Positions 7,079 through 14,293 of a DNA stretch of 20,598 bases are shown piece after piece. Numbering within the stretch: the first letter of the stretch is position 1; every line of letters starts with the position of its first letter. The notes beneath the pieces were generated by a model. The model was not told the origin of the DNA and did no database searches. It was given only the letters and a program-made list of their open reading frames with translations. Both the position numbers and the translations under genes were made by a program. Source of the DNA: Novosphingobium sp. (lineage in GTDB: Bacteria; Pseudomonadota; Alphaproteobacteria; Sphingomonadales; Sphingomonadaceae); NCBI GenBank assembly GCA_028697875.1, contig JAQVEQ010000021.1:1-20598 (forward strand). The letters are read 5' to 3'.

Positions 7079-8783
7079 CGGCAATCCGTTCCACCAGCAG
7101 CCGTGCGACTTCGCCCTTGGGCAAGTCGTCCCAGCTTTCCACTCCTTCCGCCGTGACCAGATGGACGCGGTTATGCGTGCCGCCCATCACGTCGCCCGAA
7201 ACATCGTTGGCGACGATCCAGTCGGCCCCCTTCCGCTTGCGCTTGTCCTTGGCATATTCGATCACGTTATCGGTTTCGGCCGCGAAGCCGACAATCAGCC
7301 CGGGTCGCTTGCTGCCCGCGGCGAGATTGGCAAGGATATCGGGATTTTCGGTCAGGCGCAGCGCAGGCGGGGCCATTTCGCGCTTCTTCATCTTGACCTC
7401 GGCGACATGGTCGACCCGCCAGTCGGCCACGGCGGCGACCATCACCGCGATGTCGGCTGGCAAGGCCTTCTTCACCGCGTCGGACATCTGCACGGCGGTT
7501 TCCACGTCCACCCGGTCGACCCCCGGAGGAGTCGCGAGCGAGACCGGCCCGGCCACCAGCGTGACTCGCGCGCCCAGCGCCGCCGCCCAGCCCGCGATGG
7601 CGAAACCCTGCCGCCCGGAAGACCGGTTGGCGATATAGCGCACCGGGTCGATCGGCTCATGCGTGGGTCCGGCCGTAATCAGCACATGCTTCCCGGCCAG
7701 CGGACGGTGGCCCGGCTCGGCAGTGAATTCGCCCTGCCCCTCCAGCGCATCGTCCACCACTTCCTGCGGCTCGCCCACCGGCACTGCGGGCGGTTCACCT
7801 TCGAACGCCTCGGGCGGGGTCTGCATCGGATTGACTTCGTGGTTGATCGCTTCGGGGTCGGTCGGGGGGGCCGCGCTGGCCCTGCCTTTCCGGGCCAGCA
7901 GCGGACCGGACAGGTCGGGGTCGGGCAACGGCTCTTCCTCCGCTTCCTCCGTGAATTCCTCGAAGGTCTCGGCATCGGCCGCCGCGATATCCTCGGGCTC
8001 GGGCCATGGCGCGAATTCTTCTTCTTCCAGCACCGGCTTGCGCGGGCTGGTGCGCGGGATGATCGAAGCGAACAGGCCCGCCAGGCCGCCGGGCTTGTGC
8101 TCCGGTTCCGGCTCCGGCTCGGGTTCAGGCTCGAACGCCTCCTCGGTCCAGACTTCCGGCGGCGCGTGCTCTTCCCGGAAATGCGCGACCGGCGGGGGAA
8201 CCGCGGGCAGCGCGGGCACGTCCGCTGGCGGCAGGGCCACTTCGAACCCCCGCACCCCGCCGATCGCCTGCCATACCGCCGCCGGCTCGGGCAGGCGGCC
8301 TGGACCGTATTCGCCGCAGGCCATGGCCCCTTCGTCCGGGTCCATCACCGCGACGCCCGCGCGGCGCAGCCATTCGACATTGCGCTGAGTCGCCTCGTGC
8401 TCCCACATCCGCACGTTCATCGCCGGGACGGCCAGCACCGGCTTGTCCGTGGCGAGCAGTACGGTCGTGGCAAGGTCGTCCGAAATGCCCGAGGCCATCT
8501 TGGCCAGCAGGTCCGCCGTCGCCGGGCAGACGACCACCACGTCGGCTTCGCGGCTGAGCTGGATATGACCCATCTCGGACTCGTTCTTGAGGTCCCACAG
8601 GGTCGTATAGACGGGGTTTTCACTGAGAGCGGCAAGCGTCATCGGCGTAATGAACTGCGCGCCGCCTTCGGTCAGCACGCAGGAAACCGAGCCGCCGCCC
8701 TTGCGGATCAGGCGGATAAGCTCGCACGCCTTGTAGGCTGCGATGCCCCCACCGACAATCAAGAGGATGCGTGGCGCTGTCAT
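7065..8783 (-). CDS. coaBC: Bifunctional phosphopantothenoylcysteine decarboxylase / phosphopantothenate-cysteine ligase with a long acidic linker
   Basis: CoaBC makes 4'-phosphopantetheine for coenzyme A: CoaB joins 4'-phosphopantothenate to cysteine with CTP and CoaC decarboxylates the product using FMN. CoaC spans about residues 1-181: GGGIAAYKA near the N-terminus, a His in MGHIQLSREAD (73), the PAMNVRMW motif (120-127) and the ACGEYGPGRL flap with Cys156. CoaB spans about 358-572: ITAGPTHEPIDPVRYIANRSSG, AAVADWRV, KMKK (464-467), LTENPDIL and GFAAETDN. All catalytic landmarks appear intact. The 572-residue length is far above the usual ~400 because about 175 residues of acidic Pro/Glu-rich sequence (182-357, including an EPEPEPEPEPE run at 218-228) separate the domains. 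The frame is continuous, so this is an insertion and not a frameshift. The start is ATG 8783. It lies upstream of dut and divergent from the DUF4345 gene. Confidence 0.95.
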   Translation of the reverse strand: MTAPRILLIVGGGIAAYKACELIRLIRKGGGSVSCVLTEGGAQFITPMTLAALSENPVYTTLWDLKNESEMGHIQLSREADVVVVCPATADLLAKMASGISDDLATTVLLATDKPVLAVPAMNVRMWEHEATQRNVEWLRRAGVAVMDPDEGAMACGEYGPGRLPEPAAVWQAIGGVRGFEVALPPADVPALPAVPPPVAHFREEHAPPEVWTEEAFEPEPEPEPEPEHKPGGLAGLFASIIPRTSPRKPVLEEEEFAPWPEPEDIAAADAETFEEFTEEAEEEPLPDPDLSGPLLARKGRASAAPPTDPEAINHEVNPMQTPPEAFEGEPPAVPVGEPQEVVDDALEGQGEFTAEPGHRPLAGKHVLITAGPTHEPIDPVRYIANRSSGRQGFAIAGWAAALGARVTLVAGPVSLATPPGVDRVDVETAVQMSDAVKKALPADIAVMVAAVADWRVDHVAEVKMKKREMAPPALRLTENPDILANLAAGSKRPGLIVGFAAETDNVIEYAKDKRKRKGADWIVANDVSGDVMGGTHNRVHLVTAEGVESWDDLPKGEVARLLVERIADEVE

Positions 8784-8877
8784 AACGGTTTTGTGCAGTG
8801 CATGAGCATTTGGCGCAACCGCTTTACTTCATCTGGTTAACAGGCAAGAAGATTTCGACCTAGAGGAGGGAAAATTC

Positions 8878-9291
8878 ATGCGCCTTGCGATCACCGCGCT
8901 CGTCTTTCTGGGCGGGCTGTTCTTCATCCTGCTCGGCTTGTCGTTCCTGTTCCAGCCGGCGGAGACCGCATCCACTGCGGGCCTGACGGTCAGTGGCCCG
9001 ACGGGTCTCGCCACGCTGCGCGCCGATGTCTTCCCGTTCATGACCATGCTCGGCGTGCTGATGATCTGGGGCGCATGGCGGCGGCGCGGCGACTTGCTGC
9101 TGATCCCCGCCACGGTCATCCTCCTCGCCGCGCTCGCCCGGATCTTGAGCACCGTGCTCGACGGCGCGGGCGAAAATTTCCTGGGGTCCGTCCTTACCGA
9201 ACTGACGCTGGCGGCCCTGCTGTTCTTCGCTCGCGCGGTGCTGCCGCATCACCGGGTGCAGGATGTCGGGGATCAGGAAGGAACCGTCTAG
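8878..9291 (+). CDS. DUF4345-family four-helix membrane protein
   Basis: The 137-residue product is almost entirely membrane segments: about residues 4-26 (ITALVFLGGLFFILLGLSFL), 49-67 (ADVFPFMTMLGVLMIWGAW), 72-94 (LLLIPATVILLAALARIL) and 102-122 (SVLTELTLAALLFFARAVL). The GGLFFILLGLSFLFQP start, the central ADVFPFM...GVLMIWGAWRRR and the ALARILSTVLDG motif match DUF4345, a small membrane family of unknown function. A good ribosome binding site (GAGGAGGGA) precedes ATG 8878. It is the only rightward gene in a leftward stretch, wedged between ubiB and coaBC, so it needs its own promoter in the 94-bp gap shared with coaBC; I see no clear promoter there. Confidence 0.8.
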   Translation: MRLAITALVFLGGLFFILLGLSFLFQPAETASTAGLTVSGPTGLATLRADVFPFMTMLGVLMIWGAWRRRGDLLLIPATVILLAALARILSTVLDGAGENFLGSVLTELTLAALLFFARAVLPHHRVQDVGDQEGTV

Positions 9292-9296
9292 GTCCC

Positions 9297-9318
9297 GATT
9301 CGCCTTCCCGGCCGAATC
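9297..9318. terminator. Possible bidirectional hairpin between convergent DUF4345 gene and ubiB
   Basis: GATTCG (9297-9302) and CGAATC (9313-9318) form a 6-bp stem in the 36-bp gap between two convergent stop codons, and inner bases can extend it with a bulge. There is no T-run on either side, so efficient intrinsic termination is doubtful. Confidence 0.35.
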
Positions 9319-9327
9319 GCGCCGGGG

Positions 9328-10884
9328 TCAGCCGATCCAGCCCATCGCCGCCGCTGCCCACATGGCGGCGGCGCCGGCAAGCCCCGCGGCCGCATAGCCC
9401 AGCCATGCGGCCCCGCGGCTCTCCCGCCGTTCCCACATCAGTCCAATATCGGGCAGCGGCGGCGGTTCGGGTGCGCCGCCCTTGGCCGGGAAGCGGTCCT
9501 CGATCCGGCGGATCAGGTCGGGCAGACGCAGCAGGGTCGCCGTATCCTCGCGCAGGCGGTCGGCCAGCATCGATTCCGGCCCCAGCTCGTCGCGAATCCA
9601 CCCGCCGACATAGGGGGCGGACACGTCCCACATGTTGATCGCGGGATCGAGCTGGGTGGCGATCCCTTCGACCATGACCATGGTCTTCTGCAACAGCAGC
9701 AGGTGCGGCTGGGTCTGCATGTCGAAATCGCGGGTAATGGCAAACAGCCCGTCGAGCATCTGGCCGACGCTCAACTCGCTCACCGGCTTGCCGCGCATCG
9801 GTTCGCCCACCGCCCGTAACGCGGTCGCGAATTCGTCGACCGAGTGGTAGCTCGGCACGTATTGCGCCTCGAAATGGATTTCGGCCACGCGGCGGTAATT
9901 GCCGGTGGTGAGACCATAGAGGATTTCGGCCAGCCATTGCCGCGCGCGCCGGTCGATCCGCCCCATGATCCCGAAATCGATCGCGGCGATGGTCCCGTCC
10001 GGCCGCACGAACAGGTTCCCCTGATGCATGTCGGCATGGAAGAAACCCGCGCTGATCGCCTGGGTCAGGAACGCGAGCACCAGCCGCCTGGCCAGATCGG
10101 GCAGGTCGTGCCCGGCGGCCTTCAGCGCCTCGACATCGCTGATCTTGATCCCGTCGATCCATTCGACGGTCATGACCCGGCCGTTGGTCCGGTCCCAGTC
10201 GATTTCCGGCACGCAATAACCGGCGAAACCCTTCATCGCCTCGGCCAGTTCGCTGGCGGAAGCGGCTTCGCGCCGCAGGTCCAGCTCGCGGTTGGTCCAG
10301 CGCTTGAAATTGGCGATCACCAGCCGCGGGCGCAGCCGCGAAGCTTCTCCGCCCAGCGCCTCGAGATGGGCCGCGGCCCATTCGTAAGTCTGGATGTCGC
10401 GCGCGAAGCGTTCGCGAATGCCGGGCCGCAGGACCTTGACCGCGACCTGCCGCCCCTCGGCCGTGACCGCGCGGTGAACCTGCGCGATCGAGGCCGAACC
10501 GACCGGCTCGGGATCGAAGTCGGCATAGAGCCGTTCCAGCGGCTGGCCGAAGCTGGCTTCCACCGCCCGCCGGATCGCCGCAAACGGCACCGGGGCCAGG
10601 CTGTCCTGCAAGGTCAGCAGGTTGTCCGCCGCCTCTTCGCCCACGAGATCGGGCCGGGTGGCCAGCGTCTGCCCCAGCTTGATCGCTGCCGGGCCGATTT
10701 CCTGGAAGGCGCCGGCATAGTCGGGCTGGCGCGGCTGGAAGGTGCCCAGGCGCGCAAGACGGCACAGCCGCCGCACCGGCGGCGGCGTGTTGTCGTCATG
10801 CTCGATCCCGCGCAACGCCCCATGCCGCGCAAGCGTGCGCCCCCATGCGAGCAAGCGCCAGATATGCGTCGAAGGACCGGGCAC
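9328..10884 (-). CDS. ubiB: UbiB-family ubiquinone biosynthesis ATPase
   Basis: UbiB proteins are atypical protein-kinase-like ATPases needed for ubiquinone synthesis. They are membrane-anchored and, despite the older name '2-polyprenylphenol 6-hydroxylase', are not hydroxylases. The 518-residue product shows the family hallmarks: AAIKLGQTLATRPDL (KxGQ motif, 69-72), the loop VGSASIAQVH replacing a glycine-rich P-loop (128-137), the lysine in QVAVKVLRPG (150), FFHADMHQGNLF (catalytic and metal region, about 281-292) and AIDFGIMG (DFG-like, 303-305). A hydrophobic tail from about residue 493 (AAWLGYAAAGLAGAAAMWAA) would anchor it to the membrane. The start is GTG 10884, four bases after the ubiE stop, so the two are cotranscribed. 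Confidence 0.95.
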   Translation of the reverse strand: MPGPSTHIWRLLAWGRTLARHGALRGIEHDDNTPPPVRRLCRLARLGTFQPRQPDYAGAFQEIGPAAIKLGQTLATRPDLVGEEAADNLLTLQDSLAPVPFAAIRRAVEASFGQPLERLYADFDPEPVGSASIAQVHRAVTAEGRQVAVKVLRPGIRERFARDIQTYEWAAAHLEALGGEASRLRPRLVIANFKRWTNRELDLRREAASASELAEAMKGFAGYCVPEIDWDRTNGRVMTVEWIDGIKISDVEALKAAGHDLPDLARRLVLAFLTQAISAGFFHADMHQGNLFVRPDGTIAAIDFGIMGRIDRRARQWLAEILYGLTTGNYRRVAEIHFEAQYVPSYHSVDEFATALRAVGEPMRGKPVSELSVGQMLDGLFAITRDFDMQTQPHLLLLQKTMVMVEGIATQLDPAINMWDVSAPYVGGWIRDELGPESMLADRLREDTATLLRLPDLIRRIEDRFPAKGGAPEPPPLPDIGLMWERRESRGAAWLGYAAAGLAGAAAMWAAAAMGWIG

Positions 10885-10888
10885 GCTG

Positions 10889-11620
10889 CTAGATCTTCCA
10901 CCCCGAATGAATCGCGACCAGCCCGCCCAGGATCGGTTCGACCTTGGTCCTCACGAAACCGGCCTCGCGAATCATCGCCTCGAATTCGGGCATGGCCGGG
11001 AAGCGGCGGATCGATTCGATGAGATAGCGGTAGCTGTCCGCGTCGTGGGCGATGGCCTTGCCGATCTGCGGCACCAGCTTGTGCGAATAGAGGTCGTAGG
11101 CTTCCTTGAACCCCGGCCAGGTCGTGGTCGAGAATTCGAGGCAGAAGAACCGCCCGCCGAACTTGAGCACGCGGTAGGCCTCGGCCAGCGCACGGTCGAT
11201 GTGCGTCACGTTCCGGATGCCGAACGCGATCGTGTAGGCGTCGTAGGTCCGGCTGGGGAGCTTGAGCTCTTCCGCGTTCTGGCGCGACCAGACCAGGGTA
11301 TCGATCCCGCGTTCCATCGCCCGTTCGATGCCGACGTCGAGCATGTCCTGGTTGATGTCCGACACGGTGACCTTGGCCCCGCACGCTTCCATGCGGAAAG
11401 CGATGTCGCCGGTGCCGCCCGCCATGTCGAGGATCTCCTCGCCCGGCTGGGGCTTCACCCGGCGGACGAACTTGTCCTTCCACAAACGGTGCATGCCGCC
11501 CGACATGGCATCGTTCATGATGTCGTATTTCTTGGCCACGCCGGAAAAGACCTCGCCCACGCGGCGGGTCTTTTCGTCGGGACTGACTTCTTCGTAACCG
11601 AAGGAAACGCTCTCGTTCAT
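10889..11620 (-). CDS. ubiE: Ubiquinone/menaquinone biosynthesis C-methyltransferase UbiE
   Basis: UbiE is the SAM-dependent C-methyltransferase acting on 2-polyprenyl-6-methoxy-1,4-benzoquinol (and on demethylmenaquinol where present). The product is 243 residues. It shows VFSGVAKKYDIMNDAMSGG (24-42), a family signature; the SAM-binding loop ILDMAGGTGDIAFR (63-76); acidic Asp in VSDINQDML after strand 2; and AFGIRNVTHIDRALAEAYRVLKFGG, the second UbiE signature. The frame remains open far upstream, through the eamA and mutM region on another reading, but ATG 11620 gives the family N-terminus. Its ATGA overlaps the eamA stop by four bases, which points to translational coupling. Confidence 0.97.
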   Translation of the reverse strand: MNESVSFGYEEVSPDEKTRRVGEVFSGVAKKYDIMNDAMSGGMHRLWKDKFVRRVKPQPGEEILDMAGGTGDIAFRMEACGAKVTVSDINQDMLDVGIERAMERGIDTLVWSRQNAEELKLPSRTYDAYTIAFGIRNVTHIDRALAEAYRVLKFGGRFFCLEFSTTTWPGFKEAYDLYSHKLVPQIGKAIAHDADSYRYLIESIRRFPAMPEFEAMIREAGFVRTKVEPILGGLVAIHSGWKI

Positions 11621-12585
11621 GCCTCGTCCTCTAGCGGCCGCCCCTGCGATGCGCCAGCGAAGTCTTGACCGCGCAGGGCCAGCATGCCCAACACGATGCC
11701 GGCAAGGATAAAGGCCATGCCCGCGAAGTGGTACGCGTGCAGCCGCTCGCCCAGCAGCAGGGCCGACAGCAGCGCGCCGAACAGCGGCATCAGCGTGATC
11801 GCCTGCCCGGCGCGGGCAGGCCCGATGCGCCCGGCCGCCCAGTTGAAAATGAAATAGGCCGCCAGCGACGGCAGCAGCGCCACATAGGCGATGGCGCCGA
11901 ACACGCGCGGGCTCCATACGACAGCTTCGCCCGCGTGCCATTCCCAGGCGGCCAGCGGCGCCATCGCCAGCACGCCGATGGCGAATGTCACTGCGACGAA
12001 GCTGGTGGCGGACGTGGCCGGGCGCATCCGCAGCAGCACGATATAGAGCGACCAGGCGAGAGCGCTGCACAGGACCAGCACGTCGCCGACGCCGAAATGC
12101 AGGCGCAGCGCCGACGACGGATCGCCTTCGAACACGATCGCGACGACGCCGAAAGTCGAGAAGGCCACGCCCAGCGCCTGCCAGCCGTTCGCCTGCATGC
12201 CGAAGAACAGCCGGTCGAAAATCACCACCAACGCCGGAATGGCCGCCTGCAGCAACAGGGCGTTGGTCGCGGTCGTATAGCGCAGCCCCTGGTAGAGAAA
12301 GGCGTTGAACGCGCCGACGCCGAGCAGGCCGAGCAGGAGCACCCACTTCCACCCCCGCAGAAGCTCCGCGCGGTCGCGCCACACCGGCCCGATGGCGAAA
12401 GGCGCCAGCACCAGCAAGGCCAGCAACCAGCGGCCCAGGGCGAGCGTGAACGGCGGAATGTCGAAGCGCACCGCGCGGCCGACAATCGAATTGCCGGCCC
12501 AGAACAGCATGACGAGTCCCAGCATGGCGATAGCGCGCGCTTGCGAACGATGTGCTTGCATGGCCGCCGCCATAGTGGCCGCCAT
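11617..12585 (-). CDS. EamA-family (DMT superfamily) transporter
   Basis: The 322-residue protein has ten predicted membrane helices in two tandem EamA repeats, about residues 20-153 (AMLGLVMLFWAGNSIVGRAV onward) and 165-303 (DVLVLCSALAWSLYIVLLRM onward, ending LAGIVLGMLAL). EamA/DMT exporters move metabolites or drugs out of the cytoplasm, but the sequence does not reveal the substrate. LPSLAAYFIFNWAAGRIGPARAGQAITLMPL is the typical repeat-2 helix 8-9 motif. ATG 12585 is used; 12573 and 12561 are close alternatives. It is the first gene of the eamA-ubiE-ubiB unit, with ATGA overlap to ubiE, and is divergent from mutM over 59 bp. A link to quinone metabolism is not supported by anything other than position. 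Confidence 0.88.
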   Translation of the reverse strand: MAATMAAAMQAHRSQARAIAMLGLVMLFWAGNSIVGRAVRFDIPPFTLALGRWLLALLVLAPFAIGPVWRDRAELLRGWKWVLLLGLLGVGAFNAFLYQGLRYTTATNALLLQAAIPALVVIFDRLFFGMQANGWQALGVAFSTFGVVAIVFEGDPSSALRLHFGVGDVLVLCSALAWSLYIVLLRMRPATSATSFVAVTFAIGVLAMAPLAAWEWHAGEAVVWSPRVFGAIAYVALLPSLAAYFIFNWAAGRIGPARAGQAITLMPLFGALLSALLLGERLHAYHFAGMAFILAGIVLGMLALRGQDFAGASQGRPLEDEA

Positions 12586-12644
12586 GCCGCTTGGCGAGCG
12601 GCAAGACGATGACAGAAGCCGCCGCGCGGATTAACCAGCACGTC

Positions 12645-13457
12645 ATGCCCGAACTTCCCGAAGTCGAAACCACGGTGCGCGGCCTGGCCCAGGTGCTCGA
12701 AGGACAGCGTCTTGCGCGCGTCCTGGCCAACCGCGCCGACTTGCGTCGCCCCTTCCCGCCGGACCTCGTCCAGGTGCTGACCGGCGCGCGCGTTACCGCG
12801 CTCGGCCGGCGTGCCAAGTACGGCCTCGTCCATACCGATCGCGGGCAGACCCTGGTGTTCCACCTGGGCATGAGCGGGCGGTGGCGGATCGATCCCGAAC
12901 GCCCGGACAAGCACGACCACCTCGTGCTCGAAACCGAATCGGGCCACGCGCTGGCGCTCAACGATCCGCGCCGCTTCGGCTCGCTCGATCTCGTGGCGAC
13001 GGACGCGCTCGCCCAGTGGCCGCCCTTCGCCGCCATGGGGCCGGAGCCGCTGGGGGACGGCCTGACCGCCGATTATCTCAAAACGGCGCTGGCCGGGCGC
13101 AAACAGGCGATCAAGCTGCTCCTGCTCGACCAGCGAATCGTCGCCGGGCTCGGCAATATCTATGTCTGCGAGGCGCTGTTCCGCGCCGGGATCGATCCGC
13201 GCAAGGCGGGCGGCAAGGTCTCGCGGGCCGCGCTGGAACGGCTCGTCCCCGCAATCCGCGCCGTGCTGGAAGAATCGATTGCCGATGGCGGCTCGACCTT
13301 GCGCGACTATGCCAGGCCCGACGGCGAGCTGGGCTATTTCGCCACGCGCTTTCGCGTCTACGGCCGCGAGGGCGAGCCTTGCCCGTGCGGCGGCACGGTC
13401 CGGCGGATCGTACAGGGCGGGCGCAGCACGTGGTACTGCCCCAAGTGCCAGAAATAA
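12645..13457 (+). CDS. mutM: Formamidopyrimidine-DNA glycosylase (Fpg/MutM)
   Basis: MutM removes oxidised purines such as 8-oxoguanine and FaPy from DNA and cuts the resulting abasic site by beta/delta elimination. The 270-residue product begins MPELPEVETT. The catalytic nucleophile is the free N-terminal proline, so this decides the start at ATG 12645 against in-frame upstream codons at 12591 and 12609. Glu3 and Lys58 (GRRAKYG) are in place. The helix-two-turn-helix has LLLDQRIVAGLGNIYVCEAL, and the C-terminal zinc finger has four cysteines (PCPCGG ... WYCPKCQK) with the Arg of GGRSTW between. Its proximity to ubiE/ubiB is a conserved alphaproteobacterial arrangement. No clear terminator separates it from the rpsT promoter. 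Confidence 0.97.
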   Translation: MPELPEVETTVRGLAQVLEGQRLARVLANRADLRRPFPPDLVQVLTGARVTALGRRAKYGLVHTDRGQTLVFHLGMSGRWRIDPERPDKHDHLVLETESGHALALNDPRRFGSLDLVATDALAQWPPFAAMGPEPLGDGLTADYLKTALAGRKQAIKLLLLDQRIVAGLGNIYVCEALFRAGIDPRKAGGKVSRAALERLVPAIRAVLEESIADGGSTLRDYARPDGELGYFATRFRVYGREGEPCPCGGTVRRIVQGGRSTWYCPKCQK

Positions 13458-13465
13458 GGGTTTGC

Positions 13466-13494
13466 TTGACGATTCGGGTCGCGGAGGCTAAGGG
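13466..13494 (+). promoter_or_regulatory. Candidate rpsT promoter
   Basis: TTGACG (13466-13471) and TAAGGG (13489-13494) are separated by 17 bases, a good -35 with a moderate -10. Transcription would begin near 13501 and give a leader of about 93 bases before rpsT, long enough for the S20 feedback control known in other bacteria. The leader contains two TTTTTG runs and a GCGC-rich segment, but I do not see a decisive structure. Confidence 0.5.
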
Positions 13495-13593
13495 CCGCGC
13501 TTCGATGCGGGGCGGCATGGCCGATCCCCGCGTTTTTGCGAGATTTTTGAGACAGACAGCGCGCCGCAATGGGTGCGCAAGTGAAGGACAGAC

Positions 13594-13854
13594 ATGGCCA
13601 ATACGCCGCAAGCCCGCAAGCGCATCCGCCGCAATGCCAATCGCGCCGAAATCAATGGTGCGCGCATCAGCCGCATCCGCACTTTCGTGAAGAAGGTGGA
13701 AACCGCCATCGCCGGTGGCGACAAGACTGCCGCCGCCGAAGCACTCAAGGCCGCCCAGCCGGAACTGGCCCGCGGCGTTGCCCGTGGCGTGCTCCACAAG
13801 AATACGGCTGCGCGCAAGTTCTCGCGCCTGACGAAGCGCGTCGCCGCTCTCTGA
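13594..13854 (+). CDS. rpsT: 30S ribosomal protein S20
   Basis: S20 is a primary 16S rRNA-binding protein of the small subunit. The 86-residue, highly basic helical protein matches the family throughout: MANTPQARKRIRRNANRAEIN at the N-terminus, RIRTFVKKVETAI, and the C-terminal GVLHKNTAARKFSRLTKRV. AAGGA six bases upstream serves as the ribosome binding site. It has its own likely promoter and a strong terminator, so it is expressed as a single-gene unit. It sits upstream of dnaA, as in many alphaproteobacteria. Confidence 0.98.
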   Translation: MANTPQARKRIRRNANRAEINGARISRIRTFVKKVETAIAGGDKTAAAEALKAAQPELARGVARGVLHKNTAARKFSRLTKRVAAL

Positions 13855-13898
13855 GCCGACTCGCTTCCGGGGACGATTCGTCCTCTCGAAGACCATTC

Positions 13899-13928
13899 AA
13901 GGGCCAGCGCCGACCGCGCTGGCCCTTT
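13899..13928 (+). terminator. rpsT terminator
   Basis: A perfect 12-bp inverted repeat (AAGGGCCAGCGC 13899-13910, GCGCTGGCCCTT 13916-13927) with a 5-base loop lies 44 bases after the rpsT stop. The T-run is short (CCCTTTG), but the stem is strong. Confidence 0.8.
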
Positions 13929-14293
13929 GTGCATCCGCAAGGTTTCATGTGCACCTGCGAGATGCGAGCCGGAGTGCCGCGCGCAAGCCTAGCTCAATCC
14001 GCGATTCGCGAATGCTGCACTTGAAAAATCCAGCGAAACAGGCGCTTATACGCAGGTCCTACGCTTACCGTGAGTCAACCGAATTATTTCAGTTTTTTTT
14101 CACGCCGCCCCCTTGCTCCGAAGCCCTCCCTCTTGAATAAAACAATGCTCCGGAACGGTGACGGGTCCGGAATTCACATGACGGTTGCAGATGCCAATGT
14201 CCGGGCCTCGGTCCGGGCACGAGGTAGCTTTTTGCCCATGCCGGGGAGGGCAAGGATTCCTGCGGCCATCACACAGGGGGGTTGGGATCAGTA
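13929..14293 (+). promoter_or_regulatory. dnaA upstream region
   Basis: This 365-bp stretch has no credible gene and is less GC-rich than its surroundings near 14020-14150. It contains a 10-bp perfect palindrome ATTCGCGAAT (14004-14013), an eight-T tract (14093-14100), and three GANTC sites (14003-14007, 14072-14076, 14255-14259), the CcrM methylation sequence that influences dnaA in Caulobacter. TTATACGCA (14047-14055) matches 7 of 9 bases of a DnaA box. GTCCGGGC is directly repeated (14199-14206 and 14211-14218), and TTGCCC/GGGCAA can form a small leader hairpin (about 14233-14253). Whether any of these is a control site or part of an origin is inference. Confidence 0.45.
14113..14141 (+). 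promoter_or_regulatory. Candidate dnaA promoter
   Basis: TTGCTC (14113-14118) and AATAAA (14136-14141) are 17 bases apart and would give a leader of about 145 bases. A second possibility is TTGAAA (14021-14026) with CTTATA (14045-14050), spaced 18. Both are weak pattern matches. Confidence 0.3.

Noticed and set aside
8098..8133. Hexamer-like GGCTCC/GGTTCC repetition as a possible DNA repeat element
   Set aside because: It is the codon-level reflection of the Glu-Pro run in CoaBC and stays in frame.
10889..13036. 715-residue frame that contains ubiE as its C-terminus
   Set aside because: Only the last 243 codons match a protein family; the upstream part runs through eamA in another frame and antisense to mutM, so it is not a fusion protein.
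14047..14055. Calling oriC from the single TTATACGCA DnaA-box-like site
   Set aside because: One 7/9 match is not enough; an origin normally has several boxes and a clear AT-rich unwinding element.
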